Of a stretch of 64,000 bases of DNA, positions 25,101 to 37,273 are shown piece after piece. Position numbers and translations under genes: made by a program. Location of the stretch: contig CM039465.1 of the NCBI GenBank assembly GCA_022414725.1, forward strand, positions 42,652,759-42,716,758. Reading direction: 5' to 3'. This DNA is from Microglena sp. YARC. Taxonomy: Eukaryota; Chlorophyta; Chlorophyceae; Chlamydomonadales; Chlamydomonadaceae. The number at the start of each line of letters is the position of its first letter. Positions within the stretch are counted from its first letter, which is position 1. The notes beneath the pieces are model-generated. The model had not been told where the DNA came from. It was given only the letters and a program-made list of their open reading frames with translations, and made no database searches.

Positions 25101-28100
25101 GTTGTGATACGTTAACAGGTGTACCTGAGATCTGCTGTTGTTGTTGTGTGTGTGGTATGTGTGTGGTTGTGTGGTGTGTATCTTAAGTCCGCCTGTGTGT
25201 TTTTGTGATAATAGGATATCATGTATACCTGTAGATCTGACTGGTTTGTTTGTGTGTGACTTGAGGGTAGTGTCAACCTGTGTTGTGTGTTTGTACTAGA
25301 AGGTCCGGTGTGGGTTGTGCAACTAGGTGTACCAGGAGATTGCTGTGTTGTGTGTGTTAGTGGTGTGCCTTTGTGTGCTATGTACTAAGTCCCTGTGTGT
25401 TGTGGATAAACAAGGTGTACTATTCTGCTGGGTGTTTGTTTGTGTGTGTGTAGTAGTGTTGGTGTGGTGTGATTGTGATAACAGGTGTACCTTGAGATCT
25501 GCTGGTGTTGTTGTGTGTGTGGAGAAGTGTGTGTTGTGTGTGTAGTCCCTGTGCTGCTGTGATACAGGTTGTTGGGATGCTGGTGTTGTTGTTGTGGTAG
25601 TGTTGATTGGTGTGACTAAAGTCCTGTGTGTTTGTGATAAAGGGTGAGGATCTGTGGTGTTGTTGTGGTTTGTGTTTTCGTGTGACAGGTAGATGTGTGT
25701 TGTGTGTGTACTACAGTTTCCACTTGTGTTGTTGTATGTGATAACATCGGACGAGTTGCACCACACGTACCTTACAACCCTCCTGTGTTGTGTAACAGGG
25801 TAGTACCTGAGTGCTGCTGTGTTGTAAGTTCCCTGTGTCAGCGATAGTTGTGCTGTTGTGACGACGCACACGCGACTAACAGGTAGTACCTTCGCGCAAG
25901 CGACCACAGTGCATACTAAAAGTCCCTGTGTTGAATGCTGGCGTGTACCTCGAGTTGGTGCTTAGCTTGTGGTTTGCTCGTGTGGTGGGTGCTGGTCTTT
26001 ACTAAGTCTGCTGTCTTGTGATAAACACGTGTTCTGAGATTCTGTCCGTGTTGTTGTCTGCCAGTTGTGTGGGTGGTGTGTCTGTGTACTAGTCGTCCCT
26101 GTGTGTTTGACAAACAGCGGTGTACTCGAGCATCATCTGCCCTGGTGTGTTGTTGGTCGTGTCGGTAGTGTTGTTCTTGTGTGTGTAGAGTCCTTGGTGT
26201 TGTGATCTAACAGGTGTACCTGAGATCTGCTGGTGTTTGTTGTGATGGTGCTGGTAGCTGTAACGACCGCCCACTGGTGTTCTGGTGTGCTGTCTATAGT
26301 CCCTGTGTTTATTATAGACAGCGTGTACCTGGATCAACTCCTGCCGCGTGATGTGTCTGTGTTGGACTGGTGTGTTCGTTGTGTGTTGGATACCTAGTCC
26401 CTGTGTAGTTGTGATAAAGGTGTACTTAATCTGCTCGAGGTGATAACAGGTGTCTGAGATCTGCTGGTGTTGTGCTGTGTCAGGTAGTTGGTCGTGTTGG
26501 TGTGTGATACTCCTAAGTCCTCACCTGTGTCGTTGTGATAAACAGGTGTAGCACTGTACCTGAGATCTGTGGTGTTGGCGTGTTGTGTGCTGGTGTGGTG
26601 GTGTTGTGGTGTCGTTGTAGACTTACTAATCCCTGTGTGTTATGTGCATAAACAGGGTACCTGGTACTTTGAAGATATCTGTGTGTTGTTCCGTGTGTGG
26701 GTGTCGTAGTGTTGTTGTGTGTGTACTAAGTCCTGTGTGTTGTGATAACAGGTGTACCTGAGATTGCTGGTTTGTCTGTTGTTGTGTGTGTGTTTGTTGT
26801 GTACTAAGTCCCTTGCGTGTGTTATGTGTTGTGTAACCTGATGATCTTGGCTGTCTGTGTGTGGTACTAAGTCCCTGTGTGTTGTGATAACAGGTGTAGT
26901 CCTGAGATCTGCTGGTTGTTGTGTACTAAAGTCACTGTGTGTTGTTAACAGGTTTCTGTCGGTAGTGTGTGTTGTGGTGTGTGTGTAAGTACTGTGTGTT
27001 GTGATAAGGTGTCTGAGATCTGCTTGGTGTTGTTGTTGTGTGGTAGTGTGTGTTTGTGTGTGTACTAAGTCCTGTTGTGATAAACAGGTGTAGCTGAGAT
27101 CTGCTGGTGTTGTTGTGTTGTGGTAGTTGTAGTGTAGTTGTGTGTGTACTAAAGTAACCTGTGTGTTTGTGAATAACAGGTGTACCTGAGATCTGCTGGG
27201 TTGTTGTTGTGTGCTGAATGGTAGTGTGTGTGTGTGTGTGTACTAAGTCCCTGTGTGTTTGTGTAACAGGTGTACTGAGATCTGTTGCTGGTGTTGGTTG
27301 TGTGTGTGGGTAGGTTGTGGTAGTGTGTGTGTGTTCTGTGTTACTAAGTCCCTGTGTGTTGTGATTAACAGGTGTACTGAGATCTCTGGGTTGTTGTTGG
27401 TGTTGATGTGGTAGTGGTGTGTGTTGGATGTGTTTGTACTAGTCCCTGCCTGTGTGTTGGATAAACAGGCTGCTGAGTCTGCTGGGACAGTGTGTGTGTG
27501 TGGTAGTGTGTGTTGTGTGTGTACTAAGTCCCTGTGTTGTTGTAGATAACAGGTGTCAGGCGACCTGAGATCTGCTGGTGTTGCTGCTCGTGTGTGGTAG
27601 TGTGTGTTTGTGTGTTTAAGTCCCCTGTGTGTTGTGATAACAGCGTGTACTGAGATCTGCTGGTGCTTTGTTGTGTGTGTGGTGAAGTGTGGTGTGTGTG
27701 TACAAGTGTCCTGTGTGGTGATAACAGGTGTATGACGCCTGAGATCTGCTGGTGTTGACTTGGTGTGTGGTGTTAGTGTGTGTGTGTGTACTAAGTAGTG
27801 TGTGATAACAGGTGCCTAGAGATTGGCTGGTTGTTGTTGTGTGTGTGGTAGTGTGTGGTTGTGTGTGTACTGAAGCCCGCTGTGTTGTGATAACAGGTGT
27901 ACCTGAGATCTGCTGGTGTTGTTGTGTGTGTGGTAGTGTGTGTTGTGTGTGTACTAAGTCCCTGTGTGTTGTGATAACAGGTGTACCTGAGATCTGCTGG
28001 TGTTGTTGTGTGTGTGGTAGTGTGTGTTGTGTGTGTATAAGTCCCTGATGTTGTGATAACAGTGTACCTGAGATCTGCTGGTGTTGTTGTGGTTGTCTGG

Positions 28101-31100
28101 TGTGTGTGAAGTCCTGAGATCTGATGTGTGTGTGATAACAGTGTATTAACAGTGTGTGAAGTATACAGGTTGTGTACCTGAGATCTGCTGTGTTGTTGTG
28201 TGTGGTAGTGTGTGTGTTGTGTGTACTAAGTCCCTGTGTGTTGTGATAACAGGTGTACGCCCTGAGATCTGCTGGTGTTGTTGTGTGTGTGTAAATAAGT
28301 AGTGTGTGTTGTGTGTGTACTAAGTCCCTGTGTGTTGTGATAACAGGTGTCACAGGTGTACTGGATTCTGTGGTGTGTTGTAAGTGTGTGTTGTTTGTGT
28401 GTCGTCAGTGTGTGTGGTCCGCTTGTGATGTTGTATAAACAGGTGTTTAGATGATGTGTGTGATACACACGGTGTGTGTCTGCTGGATCTGTGTGTTGAT
28501 GTAACGGTGTACCTGATGCTGCCTGGTGTGTTGTGTGTGGTAGTGTGTGTGTGTACTAAGTCCTGTGTGTTGTGATTAACAGGTGTACCTGAGATCTGCT
28601 GGTGTGTTGTTGTGTGTGGTACGTGGTAGTAAGGTGTGTTGTGTGTGTCTAAAAAGTCCCTGTGTGTTGTGATAACAGGTGTACCTGAGATCTGCTGGTG
28701 TTGTTGTGTGTGTGGTAGTGTGTGTTGTGTGTGTTGTTTGTGATAAACAGGTGTGGTATCTGCTGGTGTTGTTGTGTGTGTTGTGTGTGTACTAAGTCAA
28801 CTGTGTGTTGTGATAACAGGTGTACCTGAGATCTGCTGGCACTCACTCCACTGCTCTCTCTTGTTGTGTGTGTGGTAGTGTTGTTGTGTGTGTACTAAGT
28901 CCCTGTGTGTTGTGATAACAGGTGTACCTGAGATCTGCTGGTGTTGTTGTGTGTGTGGTAGTGTGTGTTGCGCTGTTGTACAAGTCCCTGTGTGTTGTGG
29001 GATACAGGTGTACCTGAGATCTGCTGGTTGTTTTGTTGTGTGTGTGGTAGTGTGTGTTTGTGTGTACTAAGTCCACTGTGTGTTGTGATTGTGATTCCTG
29101 ATCTGTGGATCCTCGGTTGTAGTTGTGTGTGTGGGTAGTGGTGTTGTTGTGTGTGTATAAGTCCCTGTGTGTTGTGATAACAGGTGTACCTGAGATCTGC
29201 TGGTGTTGTTGTGTGTGTGGTAGTGTGTGTTGTGTGTGTACTAAGTCCCTGTGTGTTGTGATAACAGGTGTCCAAACTGAGGTCTCTGCTGGTGGTTGTT
29301 GTGTGTGTGGTAGTGGTGTGTTTGGTGTTGTACTCAATCCCTGGTGTGTGTGGTGAGATCTGTGTGTTTTGTTGTGTGTGTTAGTGTGGTGTTGTGTGTG
29401 TACTAACTGTGTGTTGTGATAAAGGTGTAAGTCCTGTGTTTCGTTGTGTGTGTGGTAGTGTGTGTTGTGTGTGGTATAAGCTGTGTGTTGATAACAGGTG
29501 TACCTGAGATCTGCTGGGTGTTGTTTTGTGTGTGTGTAGTGTGTGTTGTTGGTGTGTGTGTACTAAGTACTAATCCCTGCTGTGTTGTGGATAACAGTGT
29601 AGCCTGAGTGTTGTTGTGTGTGTGGCAGTTGTGTGTTTGTGTGGCAGAGGTGTACTAAGTGTGTGTTGTAAACAAACAGGGGGTTTTTTGTTAACCTGGA
29701 GATCTGCTGGTGTTGTTGTGTGTGGGGTGTGTGTGTGTGTGTACTAAGTCCCTGTGTGTTGTGATAACAGGTGTACTGAGATCTGCTGGTGTAACAGGTG
29801 TCGGGGATGCATCTGCTGGTGTTGTTGTGGGTGAGTGGTGTGTGGTGTGTGTGTAGATAAAGTCCTGGTGTGTGTGACAGAACGCTCTGATAACAGGTGT
29901 ACCTGAGATCTGCTGGTGTTGTTGTGTGTGTGGTAGTGTGTGTTGTGTGGTTGTGTACTAAGTCCCTGTGTGTTGTGATAACAAGGTGATAAACCTGAGA
30001 TCTGCTGGCCGTCGTGTTGTTGTGTGGTGGTAGTGTGGTGTTGTTGTGTGGTACTAAGTCGCCCTGTGTGTTGTGATAAACAGTTTGTACCTGAATCTGC
30101 TGGTGTTGTTGTGTTTGTGTGGTAGTGTGTGTTGTGGTGGTAAGTCCTGTGTGTATGTGATAACAGGTGTACTGAGATCTGCTGGGTGGTGTTGTCGATG
30201 TGTAGTGATCTGCACTGGTGCGTGTGTGTGTGTCCCTGTGTGTTGTGATAACAGGTGTAACTGAGATCTGCTGGTGTTGTTGTGTGGTGTGGTGGTGGTA
30301 GTGTGTGTTGTGGTGTCCCTGTGTGTTGTGATAAATAACAGGTGTGGATGTAGATCTGCTGGTGTTGTTGTTGTGTGTGTGGTAGTAGTGTGTTGTGTGT
30401 GTACTAAGTACCCTGTGTGTTGTGTGATAACAGGCTGGTACCTGAGATCTGCTGGGTAATTGTGTGTGTGTGGGTAGTTGTGTTGTTGTGTGTGTACTCT
30501 AAGTCGTCCTGTGTGTTGTGATAACAGGTGTACTAAGAGAATCTGCTGCTGTTTGTTGTGTGTGGGTGGTAGATGTGTGTTGTGTGTGTATAAAGTCCCT
30601 GGTGTGTTGTGATAACTGTGTGTTTGTGATAAAGGTGTACCTGAGATGCTGCTGTGGTTTGTTTGTGTGTGTGGTAGTGTGTGTGTTGTGTCCCTGTGTG
30701 TTGTAGTGGGTGTGTTGTGTTCAAATGTCTAAGTCCCTGGTGTTGTTGTGTGGTGGTAGTGGTGTGTTGTGTGTGTAACTAAGTGTGTTGTGATAAACAG
30801 GTGTACCGTGAGATCTGCTGGTGTTGTTGTGTGTGTGGTAGTGGTGTTGTTTGTGTGTACTAAGTCCCTGTGTGTGTGATAACAGGTGTAAAACCTGAGA
30901 TCTGCTGGTGTTGTTGTGTGTGGTGTGAGGGGGTAGTGTGTGTTGTGTGTGTACTGTGTGTTGTGATAAGTCTGAGATCCGTGGTGTTGTTGTGATGTGT
31001 GGTAAGTGTGTGTGTTGTGTAATACTGTGTGTTGTGATAATAAGGTGTACCTGATCTGCTGGTGTTTGTTGTGGTGTGTGGATCTGGTTGGGTGTGTGTT

Positions 31101-34100
31101 GGCTGTGGTTGTTGTTGAAATAACAGGTGTGTTGGTGTTTGTTGTGGGGGGGGGGGTTGGGTGTAAAGTTGGTTGGTGTTGTGTGTGTACTAAGTCCCTG
31201 ATGTGTTGTGATAACAGGTGTACCTGAGATCTGCTGGTGTTTTGTTGTGTGTGTGGTAGTGTGTGTTTGTGTGTGTCAACTAAGTCCCTGTGTGTTGGTG
31301 ATAACAGGTGTACCTGAGATCGCTGGTGTTGTTGTGTGTGGTAGTGTGTGTTGTGCTTGTGTACTAAGTCAGCCTGTGTGTTGTGATAACAGGTGTACCT
31401 GAGATCTGCTATGGATGTGTGTGTGTTGTGTGTGGTGTGTGAATCCCATGTGTGTCTTGTGTTGTGATCTGCTGGTGTTTGTGTGTGTTGTGGTGTAGTG
31501 TTGTGGTGTACTAAGTCCCTGTGTTTGTTGCCTAAGTCCTGCTGTGTGTGATTGTAGGCTAGAGTCCCTGTGTGTTGTGAAACAGGTGTACCTGAGATCT
31601 GCGGTGTTAAGTTGTGTTGTGTAGTAGTGTTTGTCGTTCGGCAACCGTGAGCGCACCTGTACTATAAGTCCCTGTGTGTTGTGAATAACAGGTGTACCTG
31701 AGATCTGCTGGTGTTGTTGTGTGTGTGGTAGTGTGTGTTTGTGTGGTGTACTATTCCCTGATTGTGTTGTGATAACAGGTGTACTGAGATGCTGTGTGTG
31801 GGATCTGTTGGTGCTGTGTTAAGGTGTAGTGTGTGTTTGTGTGTGTACTAGTCCCTGTGTGGGTTGTGGATAACAAAGGTTACCTGAGATCTCTGCTGTG
31901 TGTGTGGTCAGTGTGTGTACTAAGTCCCTGTGTGTTGTGATAACAGGTGTAACCTGAGATCTTGCTGGTGTTGTTGTGTGTGTGGTAGTGTGTGTTGTGT
32001 GTATGTGTGTGTACTAAGTGTTTGTGATAACAGGTGTACCTGAGATCTGCTGTGTTGTCGTGTGATGTGTAAGTCCATGTGTGTTGTGTGTACTAAGTCA
32101 CTGCGTGAAGAGTCTGAGTCCCGTCTTTACTGTGTTTGTGATAACAGGTGTACCTGTAGCTGGTGTGTTGTGTGTGTGGTAGTGTGTGTTGTGTGTTGTA
32201 CTAGTCACTGTGTGTGTGATAACAGGTGTGAGATGTTGCTGGTGTTGTTGTGTGTGGTAGAATAGCAGGTTGACTGACGTGCTGGTGTTGTTGTGTGTGG
32301 TAGTGGTGTGTTGTGTGTGTGACTGTGTGTTGTGTAGGTGTCCTGAGATCCTGTGTTGGTTGTGTGTGTGGTGGTGTTGGTGAATAACAGGATCTTCCTG
32401 CTGTGTTGGTGTGTGTCTAAAGAACAGGTGTACGTGAGATCTGCCTAATGTTCCCTGTGTGTTGGAGGTGGGTACCTGAGATCTGCTGGTGTTGTTGTGT
32501 GGTGTGTGTTTGTGTGTACTAAGTCCTGTGTTGTTGTGTGGTGTAACCTGAATGCTGCTGGGTGTTGTTTGTGTGTGTGGTAGTGTGTGTTGTGGTGTAC
32601 AGGAGTCCACCTGTGTGTGTGTGTGTGATGATAACAGGTGTAACATCTGCTAAGTCACGTGTGGTTGTGATAACAGGTGTACCTTCTGCTTGGTGTTGTT
32701 GTGTGTGTGGTAGTGTTGTTGTGTGTGTGGATATACTGTACCTGAAGATTCTGTTGTTTGTTGTGGTGTGTAAGTGTGTGGTGTGTGTGTATAAGTGTGG
32801 TACTGTGTGCATTTTGTAGTGTGTACTAAGTCCCTGTGTGTTGTGATAACAGGGTGTACCTGAGATCTTGCTGGTGGTTGTTGTGTGTGTGGTGTGTGTT
32901 GTGTGTGTACTAAGTCCCTGTGTTTGGTGATAACAGGTGTACCTTGAGATCTGCTGGTGTTGGTTGTGTGTGTGGTAGTGTTGTGTTGTGTGCTGTACTA
33001 AGTCCCTGTGTTGTGATAACAGGTTTACCTGAGATCTGGGCTGGTGTTGGTTGTGTGTGTGGGTAGTGTGTGTGTGTGTGTGTACTAAGCTCCTGTGTGT
33101 TGTGATAACAGGTGTACCTGAGATCTGCTGGTGTTGTTGGTGTTGTGGTAGTTGTGTGTGTGGTAAGTCCCTGTTGTTGTGTAGCCTGAGATCTGACTGG
33201 TGTTGTTGTGTAGTATGTGTTGTGTGTGTACTGTGTGTTGTAAGTCTGGAGATCCTGGTGTTTGTTGTGTGTGTGGTAGTAGTGTGTGCTGTGATCCTGT
33301 GTGTTGTAACAGGTGTACCTGGTGGTTGTTGTGTGTGTGAGAGTCGTCTGTGTGTCTGTCCTGGTGTTGTTGTGTGTGTGTAGTTGTGTGTTGTGTGTTG
33401 TACTGTCCCTGTAGCAGCAGTGTGTGATGTGGAATGAGATCTGCTGGTGTTGTGGTGTGTGGTGGATTGCGTTGTTTGTGTGTGTACTAAGTCCCTGTGT
33501 GTTGTGATAACAGGTGTACCTGAGCAGACTCTGCTTGGCTGTTCTCTCGTTGTGCTGGAGTGTGTGGTGTGTGTTGTGTTCTGCTGGTGTTGTTTGTAAC
33601 AGGTGTGTGTGGTATTCGTTTTGTGTGTTGGTTGTCGGCGCGTGTGGTTGTGTGTGTACTAACCCGTTTGGTCCCTAGAGTGTTGTTGTGTGTGTGTTTG
33701 TGATAACATCTGTTGTTTGGTGTAACAGACCTGAGATCGGTGTTGTTGTTTGTGTGGGTAGTGTTGCTGTTTGTGATGTGTGGTGTTGTTGTGTAGGTTA
33801 CGTGGTAGTGTTCGGTTTCGTGTGTGTGGTCCCGTGTGCTGTGTTGTGTGTACTAAGTCCCTGTGTGTTGTGATGAAACAGGTGTACCTGAGATCTGCTG
33901 GTGTTGTTGTGTGTGTGTAGTGTGTGTTTGTAGGTGTGTACTATAGTAACTGTGTGTTGTGATAAGGTTTGTAAGTCCCTGCTTGTGTTGGTAGTGTGTG
34001 GTGTGTGTTGTGTGTGAGTCCCTGTGGTGTTGTGATAACTGGTGTTGTTGTGGTGTGTGGGTAGTGTGTGTTGTGGTGTACCTGATCTCTGGTGTGTTGG

Positions 34101-37100
34101 GTGTGTGTGGAGTGTGTGTTGTGGTTCTGCTGGTGTTGTTGTGTACCTGAAGATCTGCTGAGTGGTTGTTGTGTGTGTGGTAGTGTGTGGTTGTGTTGTA
34201 CTAATGTGAGTGGTTGAGTGGCGTAGTTGTTGTGTGTGTACCCTGAAGTGTGTTGTGAATGTGTGTGTGAGCATCTAGTGTTGGGTCGGTTGGTGTGGGT
34301 ATGTCGGTGTTGTGTGTACCTAAGTCACTGTGTGTTTGTGATAATGGCGTTTGGTTTGTGTTCAGTGGCGTCGTCTGTGCGTTGGCTGTGGGCAAAGGAT
34401 CCTGAGTTTGGTGTCGTTCGCTGATCTGGATGTGCTGGTGTTGTTGTGGGATAGAGTGTGTGTGTCGATTTGTAGTGGTGTTGGTGTGTGTACTAAGTGT
34501 GCTGGTGTCCTGTGTAGTGATGTGTAATGAATTTGAGACAGTGTCGCAAGGTGTTGGTTGGTTGCTGGTGCAGTTGTGTGTGTGGGTAGTGTTGTTGTGT
34601 GGTGTACCCCATGAAGTTCTAAGTCAGAGTTTGGATGGCCTGTACTCGCCTGGCGTGGATTGGTAACTTAGTGATTGCTGGTGTTGTTTTGTGCTTGTGT
34701 TGGTGTGTGGTGTAGTGTGTTTTGTGTGCTGTATGTCCCTTGTGTGTTGTGATAACAAGGTGTACCTACCCACCTATCTGCTGAAGATTCTGCTGGTGTT
34801 GTTGTGGTGTGTGTTGTGTTGTGTTGTGTGTACTAAGTCCTGTGTGTTGTGAACATAACAGGTGTAACCTGAGATCTGCTGGGTGTTGTTGTGTGTGTGG
34901 TGTGTGTCCTGGGTGTGTGTACTAAGTCCCCTGTGTGTGTGTGATAAAAGGTGTACCTGAGATCTCGTGGTGTTGATTGTGTGGTGGTAGTGTGTGATGT
35001 GTGTGTACTAAGTCACGTGTGTGTTGTGATAACAGGTGTACCGAATGAGATCTGGTGTGTGTGTGGTGTAGTGGTGTGTGTAGTGTGTGTGTACTAAGTC
35101 CCTGGTGTTGTGATAACAGGTGTACTGAGATCTGCTCGCAGACGTGTGGTGTGTGGTAGTGTACGTGTGTGTGTGTGTTGTGTTTGTGTTGTGCTTACTG
35201 TGTGTGTTGTGATGCTAACAGTGTACCTGTAGTCTGCCTGTGGGTAGTCATGGTGTACCTGGGTGTGTTTGTGTAGGGGTGTGCTGGTACTGAAGTCACT
35301 GTGTGTTGTGATAACAGGTTTGTAACCTGAGATCTGCTGGTGTTGTTGTGTGTGTGGTAGTGTGTGGTGTGTGTTGTGTGTGTACGTAAGTTCACTGTGT
35401 GTTGTGATGACAGGTGCATCTGAGCACAGCAAGGCGGTGGTGGTGGTGGCTTGTGATTTGTGGTGGCCGGGTGGGGTACAGGTGGTAGTTATGGGATGGG
35501 TGGCCCACACCTGGGTACTGATTACAGGCAAACACAGGCGGCGGTGGTGGGCGGTGGTGGTGATCCCAGGTGGTGCCTTCCTGGTGCGTGCTGTGTGTGT
35601 GTACTAACTCAGCTGTGTGTGGGGCAGTGTTTGTGATGACAGGTGCATGCTGAGCACAGCTAGATGCGGCGGTGGTGCTGGTGATGGTGGCAGTGGTGGT
35701 GTGTGTGTCTGTCCTGTCACTAGTGTGTGATTACACAGTGATTTACAGTTACAACCTAAGCACTGGTGGTCGGGTGGTTCGCGGTCGGTGGCGGCGGTGA
35801 TGGTTGGCAGTCGGTGGTGTGTGTGTCACTGGTGTGTTGTGGATTACAGGTACACCTGTAAGCTCACTGGTGGTGTGGTGGTGGGCGGCGGTGATGGTGG
35901 TAGTGGTGGTGTGTGTGTCCTAACTCACTGTGTGTTGTGATTACAGGTACACCTAAGCACTGGTGGTGGTGGTGGTGGCGGCGGTGATGGTGGTAGTGGT
36001 GGGTGTGTGTGTCTACTCACATGTGTGGTTGTGATTACATCGAGGGAGGTACACCTAAGCACTGGTGGTGGTGGTGGTGGCGGCGGTGATGGTGGGTAGT
36101 GGTGGTGTGTGTGTCCTAACTCACTGTGTGTGGTGTTGTGATTACCAGGTACATCTGAGCACAGCAGGCGGTTGGTGGTGGCGGTAAGAAGGGCGGCGTG
36201 TGGTGGTAAGGCAAGCCTGCCGATGCAAGAAAGGAGCCAAGGGGGCGCAGGGGGGGCCCTGCAGTCTTGGATGAAGAGGGGGGCCCTACGCATGATCCAA
36301 GGCTGTCATGACGGGGGGAAGTCGGCGGAAGTTCCGAGGCAGAGCTCATGGCAGCGGTCGCTAAAGTAGACCTAACCCTGGAAAGTCAGCTAAGAACGCA
36401 ACCTGGACCACCGGTGGCCAGAGCGGCTTGGGGGGCTGTCACACGGGGCCGCCGCCCATCTAGGGTTGAATGAGCTGGCTGAAACCTGGGCCAGCCGGGC
36501 GGCCGGTGCCCAGGAGCTGTCCACTCGGATTTGGAGTGATATGACGCGCGTACTGCTCAGCTTGAAGGTACTGCCTCCGGTGACGGAAGGTGGGCGAGAA
36601 GCTGAAGAAGAGTATTCCTCGTCGGTTCACTCAAGGCCATGGACATCATGGAGGTAAGCCACCTGTCGTTGTTTCTCTCGGGAAAAATATGGGGGGGGAG
36701 GGCAAGGGGAAGTATGGGGGCAAGGAGAAGCAGAAGGATGGGGGGGAAGGCAAGGGCAAGTATGGGGTTTACCTCAAGGCCATGGACTCAATGGAGTAAG
36801 CACCTGTCGTTGTTTTTCTCTCGGTTCACCCTTAGGCCTATGGACTCAATGGAGGTAAAACCACCCCTGTCGTTGTTTCTCTCGGTTCACCCTTAGGCCT
36901 TTGACTCAATGGAGGTAAGCCACCTGACGTTGTTTTCTCTCTGGTTCACCCTTAGGCAACTATTGGATTCAATGGAGGTAAGCCACCCTGTCATTGTTTC
37001 TCTCGGTTCACCTCAAGCCCATGGACTCAATGGAGGTAAGCCACCTGTTTTTGTTTTTGTTTGCAGCTTCTGCAAATAAAAAATTGCGACAACAACAACA

Positions 37101-37234
37101 AATATCCCCCCACACACACCCTCACACACATATACAAACACAAGCACACACACCACACACCACTCACATATTCACACACACAAACACACATATATTCACA
37201 TACACACAAACATATACACACATACACACGCACT

Positions 37235-37273
<39 letters not shown>

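Noticed and set aside
10561..35400. Regularly spaced repeats resembling a CRISPR array
   Set aside because: Units are head-to-tail without unique spacers, no cas genes are near, and the genome is eukaryotic with introns.
10561..35400. Centromeric satellite
   Set aside because: Units are short, carry splice-junction cores identical to the next exon, and lie between exons of one gene. A centromere reading is not needed.
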